Positions 35,314 to 44,560 of a DNA stretch of 64,000 bases are shown here, piece after piece. Made by a program: the position numbers and the translations under genes. The notes under the pieces are model-generated. The model was not told where the DNA came from. It ran no database searches and saw only the letters and a program-made list of their open reading frames with translations. Each line of letters starts with the position of its first letter. Within the stretch, counting starts at the first letter, position 1. Source of the stretch: Candidatus Nitrospira kreftii (lineage in GTDB: Bacteria > Nitrospirota > Nitrospiria > Nitrospirales > Nitrospiraceae); contig CP047423.1 of the NCBI GenBank assembly GCA_014058405.1, forward strand, positions 372,001 through 436,000. The letters are read 5' to 3'.

Positions 35314-36201
35314 TCACGGCGAACCGATAGGTTCCAAAAATCGCTCACGTGTCTCAAGGAATCGAACTCGTAGCTTCGAAGTCACTGAGCCTGGGTTTCC
35401 ATTCGAAATCCTCCTGGTGTCGACCACGGAGACTGGCATGATTTCCATACTGGTGTTCGTGAGAAAACATTCGTCCGCCTGATACAACTGGGCGACGGTA
35501 AAGTGTCCCTCTTCGACGCGGATGTGGAGTTCTTCCGCCAGCCGAATCACGATCCCCCTGGTGATGCCGTCGAGCAAGCCACACTCCAGGGCGGGAGTTC
35601 GTAATCTACCGTCGACCACAAAGAATAGGTTGCTGATCGTGCATTCGGTCAGGTGTTGCTCCCAATTGAGCAGGATACTCTCAAATGCACCTGCGGCAAG
35701 AGCCTCGCGTTTTGCCAGGATATTGTTCAGAAAGTTCAGCGTCTTCATCTGCGGCGGCAATGCACTTGGCAGGTTCCGCTTGGTCGACGCAACGATGATG
35801 GCAACGCCATTCTCATACAGTTCGGATGCTGGAGGCACAAGCGGTTTGGTCATCACGACAACGGTAGGCGAGGGACACAGCGCCGGATTCAACCCAATGT
35901 CTCCAGCTCCTCGCGACACCGTGATGCGCAAGTAGGCATCTTGTTGATCGGCCCCGACGTTGTTGCGTGCCATGGCTTCATGGAGAATGTCGGCCCATTC
36001 TTTTAGGGGAATGGGAATCGTCAACCCGATGGCTTCCGCGGAACGAAAAAGCCGTGACAGATGCTGATCCCGCATGAAGAGGCGAGGGCCGTAGGAGCGA
36101 ATTGTTTCATAGACTCCATCTCCGTACAGAAATCCATGATCGAACACTGAGATTACGGCATCGTGTTCTTGCACGAACGTATCATTCAAATAGATCCACA
36201 T
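35314..36201 (-). CDS. Class-IV aminotransferase family protein (PabC/branched-chain type)
   Basis: This is a PLP enzyme of 295 residues from the ATG at 36201 (MWIYLNDTF), which fits the family start; the frame reaches 36261 but overlaps pabB. Fold-type IV hallmarks are FDHGFLYGDGVYETIR, Lys153 in MKTLNFLNNILAK, ECTISNLFF and GITRGIV. The family includes aminodeoxychorismate lyase (PabC), D-amino-acid and branched-chain transaminases. Being 4 bp downstream of pabB favours PabC, which makes p-aminobenzoate for folate. Sequence alone does not exclude a branched-chain enzyme. Confidence 0.85.
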   Translation of the reverse strand: MWIYLNDTFVQEHDAVISVFDHGFLYGDGVYETIRSYGPRLFMRDQHLSRLFRSAEAIGLTIPIPLKEWADILHEAMARNNVGADQQDAYLRITVSRGAGDIGLNPALCPSPTVVVMTKPLVPPASELYENGVAIIVASTKRNLPSALPPQMKTLNFLNNILAKREALAAGAFESILLNWEQHLTECTISNLFFVVDGRLRTPALECGLLDGITRGIVIRLAEELHIRVEEGHFTVAQLYQADECFLTNTSMEIMPVSVVDTRRISNGNPGSVTSKLRVRFLETRERFLEPIGSP

Positions 36202-36205
36202 TTCG

Positions 36206-37678
36206 TTATGAAAACGCGCTGAAAAAGGCCTGAGCTTTATGGATAGTTTCTTCGTATTCACGCGCCGGATCGGAGTCGGCCACGATCCCTGCTCCGACCT
36301 GAAGAGAGGCCATGCCGTTTATCAGCACGAGCGTGCGGATCACAATATTGAAATCGAGGTCCCCGCTCCAGCTGAGGTAGCCCATTGATCCGGTGTACGG
36401 ACCGCGTCGAACTGGTTCGAGTTCCTCGATGATTTCCATGCAGCGAATCTTTGGGACGCCGGTGATCGTTCCCCCTGGAAACATGGCCTTTAACAGGTCG
36501 AAACCGTTGACGTGGTTCCGTAAAGTGCCTGACACCTGTGAGACTAAGTGGTTGACGTGAGAATATTGCTCCAACGTCATGAGTTCTTCTACTCGAACGC
36601 TGCCATATCGACACACACGCCCGAGGTCATTCCGCTCTAGGTCGACCAACATAATGTGTTCGGCACGCTCTTTTTCATTTCCATGCAGTTCCGTGACAAG
36701 CTGCTGATCGGCCGTCACCGTTTCCCCACGTGGCCTGGTTCCGGCGATCGGCCTGGTGTCTGCGCGCCGACCATCAAGGCGTACAAGCCGTTCAGGTGAA
36801 GAACTGATGAGACGAACTGTATCGAGCCGGAGTATCCCTGAGAAGGGGGAAGGGTTCAGCGTCCGCAGGCGGCGATAGGCGGATAAGTCGGCTTGAAGTT
36901 CTCCCTGAGTCAGCGCCTCGCAGCTCACTTTGAAACGGTGTGATAGGTTGGCTTGGTAAATGTCGCCGGACGCGATGTACTCCTGGCAACGCCGAGCGCT
37001 CTGGATATAGGTCGATCGAGATTGTTCCGGTGTGAAGGTGAGACGTTCCAGCTTTTCAGATCGTGATTCAGCTGCGACAGACCTGCTCAACTGAGCTTGA
37101 AAAGCGGCAAGGCGATCCGTTCCCTCGCGAAACAGTTTGTCGCGAGGCTCACCCAAGAATCGTTCGAGTGGAGGGCAGAACATCAGGATTAAAGTACCCC
37201 GCTCATGATCGACGGCTCCCACGACATCAAAAAATGCGAACCCCAGATCCGGGCATACCAGGCTATTCTGGGCCCGCGATGGGAGCTGTTCGAATTGTCG
37301 GGCGAGATCATAGCTGAAATACCCGATAGCCCCGCCAAAAAACGGTGGACCTCCGGGAAGACGCTCGATACGCTGACTCTTCACAAGATGCATCAAATGT
37401 CGATACGGACCTAACCCCGATTCGGTGCGGCCTAGAGTCGAGCGTTGAATGAACTGATCGGCTGTGCCGGTTAAGGTCTGATAGGGGTCGGTGCCGAAGT
37501 AGGAATATCGTCCCATGGCCCCGCCACCGTTGCCGCTTTCAAAGAGAAAAGATGGGTGTCGAGCTGAGGCGATTCTCGAGTACAGCTCGAAGGGACTCGC
37601 CGAAGGACCGGGATGCGTGACAATGAGGGGCGAAGGAGGCCCATGCAAGAATGACAACGACGAAGCGGTTAACCGCAT
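36206..37678 (-). CDS. pabB: Chorismate-binding synthase component I (PabB-like)
   Basis: This is a protein of 490 residues with the anthranilate/aminodeoxychorismate synthase component I fold: an N-terminal domain and a C-terminal chorismate-binding domain. The latter contains SGDIYQANLS, SSPERLVRL, PIAGTRPRG, ERAEHIMLVDLERNDLGRV, FPGGTITGVPK and GPYTGSMGYLSWSGDLDFNI. The PIAGT motif (not PIKGT) is also found in TrpE, so the motif does not settle PabB versus TrpE. The isolated position next to a class-IV aminotransferase, without trp genes, favours PabB. The ATG at 37678 is the first in frame. Confidence 0.85.
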   Translation of the reverse strand: MRLTASSLSFLHGPPSPLIVTHPGPSASPFELYSRIASARHPSFLFESGNGGGAMGRYSYFGTDPYQTLTGTADQFIQRSTLGRTESGLGPYRHLMHLVKSQRIERLPGGPPFFGGAIGYFSYDLARQFEQLPSRAQNSLVCPDLGFAFFDVVGAVDHERGTLILMFCPPLERFLGEPRDKLFREGTDRLAAFQAQLSRSVAAESRSEKLERLTFTPEQSRSTYIQSARRCQEYIASGDIYQANLSHRFKVSCEALTQGELQADLSAYRRLRTLNPSPFSGILRLDTVRLISSSPERLVRLDGRRADTRPIAGTRPRGETVTADQQLVTELHGNEKERAEHIMLVDLERNDLGRVCRYGSVRVEELMTLEQYSHVNHLVSQVSGTLRNHVNGFDLLKAMFPGGTITGVPKIRCMEIIEELEPVRRGPYTGSMGYLSWSGDLDFNIVIRTLVLINGMASLQVGAGIVADSDPAREYEETIHKAQAFFSAFS

Positions 37679-37845
37679 GGACGGTCAGGTCCTTTGTGAA
37701 AAGTGCGAACTCACTATATTACCGCAGAGATTTCCTCAGAGGTAGGCCTCTAACGGCTTGACATTGCAAGCAGAGTTTTGCTTAAATTGCGAGCCCATCA
37801 ACGGCAGAGTTGTGTGTATATGCTCTCGCCTCCCATGGGTCTCAA

Positions 37846-38067
37846 ATGGCCCCCTCACAAGATCCCTTATATGCGGGGCTCGGTCAAGCGGTTCGGATGG
37901 CAACCGATCTGCTGGCTGCGCTGATTGTCGGGGGAGGATTGGGGTGGGCCTGTGATGCATATCTGTTCGATTCTACCCCGTGGGGAATGATCGGAGGCTT
38001 GGTATTAGGCCTCGTCGCAGGTATGAGGAATGCGTATCGGTCGGCCCAACGGTGGCCGAAAACATAA
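37846..38067 (+). CDS. AtpZ/AtpI-family ATP synthase assembly protein
   Basis: This is a membrane protein of 73 residues with two helices (MATDLLAALIVGGGLGWACDAYLF; PWGMIGGLVLGLVAGMRNAYR). Proteins of this type precede F0 genes and help c-ring assembly or Mg2+ supply. The ATG at 37846 is preferred to an upstream start at 37810. It is 31 bp before atpB. Confidence 0.85.
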   Translation: MAPSQDPLYAGLGQAVRMATDLLAALIVGGGLGWACDAYLFDSTPWGMIGGLVLGLVAGMRNAYRSAQRWPKT

Positions 38068-38098
38068 CGACTGCTGATAGAGATAACACAGGAGTATC

Positions 38099-38848
38099 GT
38101 GGAAGAGAGCCCGCTTCATCAATTTGAGCTAGAAAATTGGATTCCGATTTCCCTTGCTGGAATAGATATTTCCATCAATAAGGCCGTCGTCTTCATGTGG
38201 ATTGTCATCGCTGTGGCAGCGGTGCTCATGGTGATGGCGGGATCTGCGCGGAAGCTGGTGCCTGGGAAAATGCAGAGCCTGGCTGAAATGATGGTGGACT
38301 TCATCCGGAGCATGATCCTGGATACCATGGGGAAGGAAGGGATGCGCTTCTTCCCCCTCATTGCCACTCTGTTCTTGTTTATTCTGTTCAGTAACCTCAT
38401 CGGGCTAATCCCGGGAAGTTATACGGTAACGAGCCAAATCATCGTGACGGCTGTGTTTTCCTTTATCGTTTACGGGATCAGTTTGGTCCTAGGGTTTATG
38501 TTACATGGGGCGAAGTTCCTGGGCATTCTTGTCCCACCCGGTACACCAGGATGGCTCGTGCCCTTGATGATTCCAATCGAGATCATCAGCCAAGTGGCGC
38601 GGCCTGTTTCACTGGCTGTTCGGTTATTTGCCAATATGACGGCTGGCCATGTGATGCTCGCCGTCCTGTTCAGCTTGACGATCGGCGGTGGGCTCTTGAT
38701 CGGATGGTTGCCTTTTGCATTCACGGTGGCGATTTATGGGCTGGAATTCGGTATCGCATTCATTCAAGCCTACATTTTCAGCATTTTGACGTGCGTCTAC
38801 TTAGGGGACGCATTTCATTTGCACGGTCATGAAGAGCACGCGCATTAG
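38099..38848 (+). CDS. atpB: F0F1 ATP synthase subunit a
   Basis: Subunit a forms the stator half-channels for proton transfer. The protein of 249 residues has five to six membrane helices and the essential arginine in PVSLAVRLFANMTAGH. The GTG start at 38099 follows a GGAGT site (38091-38095), 3-4 bp before it. The C-terminus ends in a histidine-rich tail (HLHGHEEHAH). It begins the run atpB-atpE-atpF; F1 genes do not follow. Confidence 0.95.
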   Translation: MEESPLHQFELENWIPISLAGIDISINKAVVFMWIVIAVAAVLMVMAGSARKLVPGKMQSLAEMMVDFIRSMILDTMGKEGMRFFPLIATLFLFILFSNLIGLIPGSYTVTSQIIVTAVFSFIVYGISLVLGFMLHGAKFLGILVPPGTPGWLVPLMIPIEIISQVARPVSLAVRLFANMTAGHVMLAVLFSLTIGGGLLIGWLPFAFTVAIYGLEFGIAFIQAYIFSILTCVYLGDAFHLHGHEEHAH

Positions 38849-38884
38849 CGCATGCAAGTTTAGACAAGAGAGGAGTAAGCCATA

Positions 38885-39118
38885 ATGGATTCAGCAGCAG
38901 CAGGGTTGATCGGTATGGGATGTGCTGCGGCAGGGTTTGCCGGAGCCGGTGTTGGGATCGGGTTCATCTTCGGAAAGATGATTGAAGTGGTGGCACGTCA
39001 GCCTGAAGCTGAGGCTCGCGTCACGAAGTACATGTGGATCGGATTTGCGCTGGTGGAAGCCATCGCGCTCTATGGTCTGGTCATTGCCTTCATCATCATG
39101 GGTTTTCGGAAGGGGTAA
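38885..39118 (+). CDS. atpE: F0F1 ATP synthase subunit c
   Basis: This is a proteolipid of 77 residues with two membrane helices and a polar RQPEAEAR loop. The ion-binding carboxylate is Glu58 in FALVEAIALYG, followed by Ala-Ile. The Ser/Thr and Gln partners typical of sodium rings are absent, so proton coupling is expected. GAGAGGAG precedes the ATG. It lies 36 bp after atpB. Confidence 0.96.
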   Translation: MDSAAAGLIGMGCAAAGFAGAGVGIGFIFGKMIEVVARQPEAEARVTKYMWIGFALVEAIALYGLVIAFIIMGFRKG

Positions 39119-39182
39119 GAGGCACAACAGGGGGAACAGGCGTCTCTGTTATGTCGGTTCTTTTCTATCGTAGGGAGTTCAC

Positions 39183-39689
39183 ATGCCGCAGTTTGAATCG
39201 CATTTTTTTTCTTCTCTCATCTTCTGGGAGATCGTGTCCTTTGGGATTCTGCTGTTTATCCTCTATAAGTATGCGTTCCCCGGTATCTTGAGCGTCCTCG
39301 AAGAACGAGAAAAGAAAATCAAAGATAGCCTCGAGCAGGCCGAGCATCATCGATCAGAGGCTGAACGCCGGCTGAAGGAGTATGAAGCCAAGCTCAGCGC
39401 GGCGGGCAAAGAAGCGGAAGCCATCCTTGCAGCTGCAAAAGAGCGCGCGCAACGGCTTCTTGATGAAAACGAACAGCGATTGACCGCAGACGCTGAACGA
39501 ATCAAAGGCGATGCGACGCGTGAGATCGAACAAGAACGCCGTAAGGCCGTGCAGGACATCCGGACTCAGACGACGGAGTTGGCGCTGATGGTAGCGGAGA
39601 AGGTCGTACAGCGGAGCTTGACGGAAGCCGATCAGCGAAAGTTCGCAGATGAAGCGCTGGAAGCGCTTTCAAAATCCTATCAACGATAG
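39183..39689 (+). CDS. atpF: F0F1 ATP synthase subunit b
   Basis: This is a protein of 168 residues with one N-terminal membrane helix (SSLIFWEIVSFGILLFILYKYAF) and a long charged coiled coil to the end, the usual peripheral stalk subunit. A strong hairpin terminator follows and the next gene is convergent. The F0 cluster therefore ends here, and atpH-A-G-D-C must lie elsewhere in the genome. Confidence 0.94.
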   Translation: MPQFESHFFSSLIFWEIVSFGILLFILYKYAFPGILSVLEEREKKIKDSLEQAEHHRSEAERRLKEYEAKLSAAGKEAEAILAAAKERAQRLLDENEQRLTADAERIKGDATREIEQERRKAVQDIRTQTTELALMVAEKVVQRSLTEADQRKFADEALEALSKSYQR

Positions 39690-39705
39690 CGTGCCTTGGT
39701 TTAAA

Positions 39706-39733
39706 GGTGGAGTCAGCCTAAGCTGACTCCACC
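39706..39733. terminator. Terminator hairpin between atpF and larE
   Basis: GGTGGAGTCAGC (39706-39717), loop CTAA and the exact complement (39722-39733) make a perfect 12-bp stem. The right arm overlaps the last codons of larE. TTTAAA lies on the larE side, so it can serve both convergent genes. Confidence 0.8.
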
Positions 39734-40537
39734 CGGTCGATACCCTTCTAAATCCACGGTCACAAATTTAAACCCCAATTCCTTCAGTTCCGCGCTGATT
39801 CTGGCACATCGATCTGATTCGATGAGCCTCGGTAATTCTTCCTTGGCGACTTCAATTCTCGCAACATCACTGTGATTTCGGACCCTAAAATGACGAAATC
39901 CTTCTCGATGCAACACCGCTTCCGCGTCTTCGACGCGATGCAAATTTTCCACTGTGATCATATTTCCACGTGGGATTCGTGATGAAAGACAGGCCGCAGC
40001 GGGCTTGTCCCAGTTCGAAAGCCCAAGTTCTTTGGCAAGGGCGCGGATATCAACCTTCGAAAGCTCAGCCTCGACGAGGGGACTACGAACCCCCCATTCT
40101 CGGGCAGCTTTGATCCCAGGACGGTCGTCACCGAGATCGTCAAGATTCGTTCCGTCCACGACATATGCAGCAGCATGCGATTCCCGTAGGCCTCTGAGCA
40201 GCTGATATAAATCGGTTTTACAGTGGAAGCAACGGTTTGCGTCGTTTTTCACAAAGTCGTCAATGGCGAGCTGATCCGTCTGCGCAATTTCATGACGGGC
40301 ACCGATCTCTCTGGCCACTCGTTCAGCAGCTTCCAGCTCAATCGATGGGAACGTCGGTGAGACGGCCGTGATTCCAACCGCCTTCTCCTGGAGTTGATCG
40401 TGGGCAACTTTGAGGACAAAGGCGCTGTCGATTCCCCCTGAATAAGCTACGATCACCGAGCCCATTTTACTCAACAGGTTTTGAAGTCGAGTGAGCTTCT
40501 GCTGAAGAATGGACATTGGCATACTGCACTGCCCCAT
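39713..40537 (-). CDS. larE: LarE-type ATP-dependent sacrificial sulfur transferase
   Basis: LarE adenylates and sulfurates pyridinium-3,5-biscarboxylate mononucleotide to build the nickel-pincer nucleotide (NPN) cofactor. The 274-residue protein has the PP-loop SGGIDS (33-38), the NRCFHCKTDLY segment, DGTNLDDLGDDRPG and Cys183 in AACLSSRI. Cys183 occupies the sacrificial cysteine position. No larB, larC or larA lies beside it. The start is uncertain (40537, 40522 or 40516). It follows the M16 pair on the same strand by 9 bp. Confidence 0.9.
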   Translation of the reverse strand: MGQCSMPMSILQQKLTRLQNLLSKMGSVIVAYSGGIDSAFVLKVAHDQLQEKAVGITAVSPTFPSIELEAAERVAREIGARHEIAQTDQLAIDDFVKNDANRCFHCKTDLYQLLRGLRESHAAAYVVDGTNLDDLGDDRPGIKAAREWGVRSPLVEAELSKVDIRALAKELGLSNWDKPAAACLSSRIPRGNMITVENLHRVEDAEAVLHREGFRHFRVRNHSDVARIEVAKEELPRLIESDRCARISAELKELGFKFVTVDLEGYRPGGVSLG

Positions 40538-40546
40538 TGGCCTTGC

Positions 40547-41944
40547 CTAATGGCGAACTTTCGCCTTCGCAATATTGCCGACTATAACCAGCGCGTAATG
40601 CTGAGGATCGAGATACTGTTTTGCGACGCGCAGCACATCTTCTTTGGTCACCCGTTCGATCCACTTTGTATACTGACTGAAGTAGTCGAATCCCAACCCA
40701 TAGAACTCCACTTGGGCTAAGACTTGGGCCAATTTGGCCGTGGAATCCAGTCGTAACGGGAAGCTGCCCATCAGGAAAGATTTCGCTTCGGCCAATTCCT
40801 GGTCGGTGACCGGAGCTTCACGAATGGCTTTCATCTCAGACAGCACGCTGCTGATGGCCTGATTGGTCGTTTCGGTTCGGGTCTGGAGATTGATCCAAAA
40901 GGAACCGGGCATCATCCGAGCGTCATAATGGCTTGTGATGCCGTAGGCTAGCCCCTGCTTGTCTCGAATCGAATCCATCAGACGCGATGAAAATCCCCCG
41001 GCACCCAAGATATGGTTCATGACGGTCACGGCGTAAAAATCAGGGTTCGTTCGACTAATTCCAGGATGGCCGATCATAATGGTTGATTGCGTGAGATCCT
41101 TCTCGATGAGCTGTACCACCTTTTTATCGATAGCAGTCGGTTTCTTAGCGGGCCTAGGTTGTCCAGAACCTTTCTTCCAGGATCCGAAATGCTCTTGAAC
41201 CAGTACCGTCGCCTGTTCCACTGTTACGTCGCCGACGATCGTAAGAATGATTTGATTGGGGAGATACTCCTTGGCGTAGAAGTTCTGCACATCGGCGAGG
41301 GTAATCTTTTTGAGCGACTCCTCGGTTCCATTCACCGGCCAACGATAGGGATGATGCTGAAAGACCAGCTGGTTGAACGCCTTCATGGCGACGTGGCCAG
41401 GATCGTCGTTGTCGCTGGAGATTTCTCCGAGTATTTGTGAACGGACTCGTTCAAATTCCTGCTTGGGGAACAGTGGATGCTGCAGAATATCGGAAAGAAG
41501 AGTAAACCCGAGATCCATATCTTTCTGAAGGACACGCACGGTGGCAGTGCTGAAATCTTCGCCTGCATGGGCCCCTAACGACCCACCTACAAAGTCGATC
41601 TGTTCAGCCAACTGCTTAGACGTTCTCGTCGTTGTGCCTTCGTCCAAAAGACTGGCGACTAAGTTTGCAAGGCCGGCCTTTTCCGCGGAGTCTTGTGCCG
41701 AACCGGCCTTCACGAGAGCATGGATTTCAACGATGGGAAGGAAGTGTTGTTCCAGTACTAGGACAGTTATGCCATTGGGAGTCGTCAGTCTTGCCGGGGA
41801 AATTTCTGCTGCTTGTCCCGTCGTTGTCACTGCCAACAGCACACCTGCCCACAGGAGTCTCCTACACGTGCCAATCCCACGTCGGTGTTGAACAGATGGT
41901 GAATTGAAACAGCGGTGCCTCGCGCTATGTAGCTCATACCTCAT
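40547..41944 (-). CDS. M16-family peptidase homologue, inactive partner
   Basis: This is an exported protein of 465 residues (signal sequence around RRLLWAGVLLAVTTTGQAAE) with the M16 double-domain fold. The zinc-binding HxxEH motif position reads GLANLVASLLDEG, so both histidines and the glutamate are missing. The downstream halves keep family features (NQIILTIVGDV; GGFSSRLMDSIRDKQGLAYG). It lies directly after the active M16 gene. In such pairs the inactive subunit helps bind substrate. A GTG at 41950, adjacent to the previous stop, is an alternative start. Confidence 0.9.
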   Translation of the reverse strand: MRYELHSARHRCFNSPSVQHRRGIGTCRRLLWAGVLLAVTTTGQAAEISPARLTTPNGITVLVLEQHFLPIVEIHALVKAGSAQDSAEKAGLANLVASLLDEGTTTRTSKQLAEQIDFVGGSLGAHAGEDFSTATVRVLQKDMDLGFTLLSDILQHPLFPKQEFERVRSQILGEISSDNDDPGHVAMKAFNQLVFQHHPYRWPVNGTEESLKKITLADVQNFYAKEYLPNQIILTIVGDVTVEQATVLVQEHFGSWKKGSGQPRPAKKPTAIDKKVVQLIEKDLTQSTIMIGHPGISRTNPDFYAVTVMNHILGAGGFSSRLMDSIRDKQGLAYGITSHYDARMMPGSFWINLQTRTETTNQAISSVLSEMKAIREAPVTDQELAEAKSFLMGSFPLRLDSTAKLAQVLAQVEFYGLGFDYFSQYTKWIERVTKEDVLRVAKQYLDPQHYALVIVGNIAKAKVRH

Positions 41945-41950
41945 GGTCAC

Positions 41951-43351
41951 CTAAGATCTTCCTTCTCGTATCGTCGTGGGACTCGAGTCTTCGGAAGGTT
42001 TGGGCGGCAAAGGAACCAGAATGCCAAGGGTACGATTGTCTTCGGTCAGATATTGTCTGGCGACGCGTTGAATATCTTTTGCGGTGACGGCCCGAATACG
42101 CTCAACGAATTGATCGACCCGCCGCCATCCGGCGCCCACCATTTCTGCCTGGCCCAGCAACATGGCACGGCGAAAGTTTGAATCCTGTTCGAAGGTTCGA
42201 GCGGCCTCGATCTGGTTCTTGGCCCGCTGGAGTTCCAGCTCGGAGGGCGGCTCGTTTTGAAGCCGCGCAATCTCACGCTGCAAGGCAGCTTCCACGGTTT
42301 CGACCTTCGCGCTGGGATTTACCAAGGAGTAGAAATAGAACAGGCCGGGATCGGTCTGGATCAGGCTGTACTCGGCCCCGACGGACAACGAATTTTTCTG
42401 CTCGTACACCAGGCTCTGGTACAGTCTGGAGCTTTTCCCGCGAGAAAGGATCGACTCGAGGACGTCGAGCGCGTACGAATCGTCACTCGAATAGTTGGGC
42501 ACGCGAAACCCCATCATGACAAACGGGACCTGTGCTTCGCGCTTCAGCAGAAATCGGCGCTCGCCTCGTTGTTCTGGTTCTACTGGCAGAGACTGTTTGG
42601 GTGATGGTCCTCTCGGTATCGGCTCAAACAGACGTTTGATCGTGGGAAGTAACGCGTCGGCTTTGATATCGCCCACGACGACCAGCGTCGCATTATTGGG
42701 CGAGTAAAATGTATCGTAGTGTCGCTGCAAGTCCTCGAGAGTCATCGCATCCAGATCGGCGAACCAACCGATAACCGGCCAATGGTAGGGATGACTCATG
42801 TAGGCTTGTGCAAATAACGCTTCAACCAATGCACCTTGAGGATCATCTTCGGATCGTAGCCGGCGTTCCTCCTTCACGACCTCGCGTTCGGTCTGGAACT
42901 CGGTATTGTCCAGAGTCAAACCCTGCATACGGTCGGCTTCCAGCTCCAACGCCAGTGGGACACGATCCGCTGCTACATTCTCAAAATAAGCCGTGAAGTC
43001 CTGCCCAGTAAAGGCGTTATCGATCCCGCCATTCTTCCGAACGATTCGGGAAAACGAACCTTTGGGATATTTCGTCGTGCCTTTGAACATCATATGCTCA
43101 AGCATATGCGAGAGTCCGGCGCGACCCATCACTTCGTTTCGAGACCCGACTTTGTACCACACCTGCACCGTAGCCACCGGGGCTTTGGGGACCTCAACGA
43201 GTAACACCTTCATACCGTTAGAGAGGATATATTCGCTTGGTTCCGCACCAAAGGAGAACGTGGAAAGGCTTGAAAAGACAAGCGCGCCTACAAGACAGGT
43301 ATACCAAGGCACGTGAGAAGTTGAGTTGATCATAATGGGAGAATTTGTCAT
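41951..43351 (-). CDS. M16-family zinc peptidase, active partner
   Basis: This 466-residue exported peptidase has an N-terminal hydrophobic segment ending near FSFGAEP. The inverted zinc motif HMLEH is in RAGLSHMLEHMMFKGT, and further zinc-ligand residues lie in TEREVVKEERRLR. It has the usual two homologous M16 domains. M16 enzymes of this processing-peptidase type cleave peptides in the periplasm. It is immediately upstream of the inactive homologue, giving the common alpha/beta arrangement. An alternative start is the ATG at 43333. Confidence 0.92.
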   Translation of the reverse strand: MTNSPIMINSTSHVPWYTCLVGALVFSSLSTFSFGAEPSEYILSNGMKVLLVEVPKAPVATVQVWYKVGSRNEVMGRAGLSHMLEHMMFKGTTKYPKGSFSRIVRKNGGIDNAFTGQDFTAYFENVAADRVPLALELEADRMQGLTLDNTEFQTEREVVKEERRLRSEDDPQGALVEALFAQAYMSHPYHWPVIGWFADLDAMTLEDLQRHYDTFYSPNNATLVVVGDIKADALLPTIKRLFEPIPRGPSPKQSLPVEPEQRGERRFLLKREAQVPFVMMGFRVPNYSSDDSYALDVLESILSRGKSSRLYQSLVYEQKNSLSVGAEYSLIQTDPGLFYFYSLVNPSAKVETVEAALQREIARLQNEPPSELELQRAKNQIEAARTFEQDSNFRRAMLLGQAEMVGAGWRRVDQFVERIRAVTAKDIQRVARQYLTEDNRTLGILVPLPPKPSEDSSPTTIREGRS

Positions 43352-43375
43352 GCTAGCAACGAGTTTGAATGGGTG

Positions 43376-44437
43376 TCAAGGTTGGAGAAGTGGGCCATCT
43401 GTGAGATGTCCCAGTTGGCCGCAGGCGCCCAGCACGTCCCGCCCACGGCTCTTTCTCACGAACGCATCCAGACCGGCGTCGCGCAGGATGGATTGGAACT
43501 GAAGGACGCTCTGTTCGGATGGGCGACGAAAACGACTGCCTGGAAATTCGTTGAACGGAATCAAATTGGTCTTGCATCGTATGCCTTTCAGTAACTGCAC
43601 CAGCCGACGGGCATCACTCGACTGATCATTCACGCCGGCCAGCAGGACATACTCGAACGTCAATCGTTGATGAGCAGCGAGCGGATACCGGCGACAGGCG
43701 GCAAGGAGCGCTTTCAAGGTTGCCAGTTCGCTTGCGGCAGGCATCAACTCGCGCCGTTGTTCTTCAGTCGTGGCATTGAGGGAGACGGCGAGATTCACGC
43801 CAAGGCCGGCGACTTCGCCTAGGCGGGATGCCAGTCCTGCTGTCGAAACCGTAATGCGTCGACGCGACCATCCCAGACCCCACGGTTTATTGGTTAAGCC
43901 GATCACCGCGGCCTTCAACATGTCCAGATTGGCCAGAGGTTCTCCCATCCCCATAAATACGAGGTTGGTCATGCGTTCGTCGGCATTCAGCAAATCCTGC
44001 GCGGTCAGGACTTGATCGATGATTTCATGGAGCTTGAGGTTTCGTTTGAGCCCCATTCTTCCAGTGAGGCAAAAGCCGCAATCCAACTGACAGCCGACCT
44101 GTGTCGACACACAGAGCGTCAGTCGTTCGTCGCCCGGGATCAGCACGGACTCGATCGTCATTCCGTCATCGAAGTTGAGCAACAATTTGCGCGTTCCATC
44201 CTGAGACGATATGACGGTTGGATTGTGTGAACGACCAACGCTGGTGGACTGAGCTAACAGGGAACGAGCGTGTAAGGGCAGATCCGTCATGTCGGTGATG
44301 GTCCGCACCCGCCGCTGGTACATCCAGCGCATGATTTGTGTTGCGCGATAATCCGGCCACCGCTGGGCGCGGACAAACTTCACCATCTGAGCTTCGGTAA
44401 AGGCCAGAAGGGGTGTCTGTGTAGTCGGAGGTAACAT
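43376..44437 (-). CDS. rlmN: Dual-specificity RNA methyltransferase RlmN
   Basis: RlmN is a radical-SAM enzyme that methylates C2 of A2503 in 23S rRNA and of A37 in some tRNAs. The 353-residue form from the ATG at 44437 matches the family length; the frame extends to 44584. Key features are the CxxxCxxC cluster in VGCQLDCGFCLTG, FMGMGEPLANLD, and the C-terminal methyl-carrying cysteine in GRDVLGACGQL. It lies just upstream of the M16 genes on the same strand. Confidence 0.93.
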   Translation of the reverse strand: MLPPTTQTPLLAFTEAQMVKFVRAQRWPDYRATQIMRWMYQRRVRTITDMTDLPLHARSLLAQSTSVGRSHNPTVISSQDGTRKLLLNFDDGMTIESVLIPGDERLTLCVSTQVGCQLDCGFCLTGRMGLKRNLKLHEIIDQVLTAQDLLNADERMTNLVFMGMGEPLANLDMLKAAVIGLTNKPWGLGWSRRRITVSTAGLASRLGEVAGLGVNLAVSLNATTEEQRRELMPAASELATLKALLAACRRYPLAAHQRLTFEYVLLAGVNDQSSDARRLVQLLKGIRCKTNLIPFNEFPGSRFRRPSEQSVLQFQSILRDAGLDAFVRKSRGRDVLGACGQLGHLTDGPLLQP

Positions 44438-44560
44438 TGGTACAATTGGAGTATGGCCTTCGAGAAGCGTGAGCCTATCACAGCGGAATCTTCTCCGCAT
44501 ATGGAGATATCTTGATCGCGAGGTCTGAAACTTCTTCCATTGCAGACGACCGCGTATATA

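Noticed and set aside
37758-37955. Small cysteine-containing ORF overlapping the atpZ-like gene
   Set aside because: It is out of frame with the well-supported AtpZ/I protein and has no own ribosome site.
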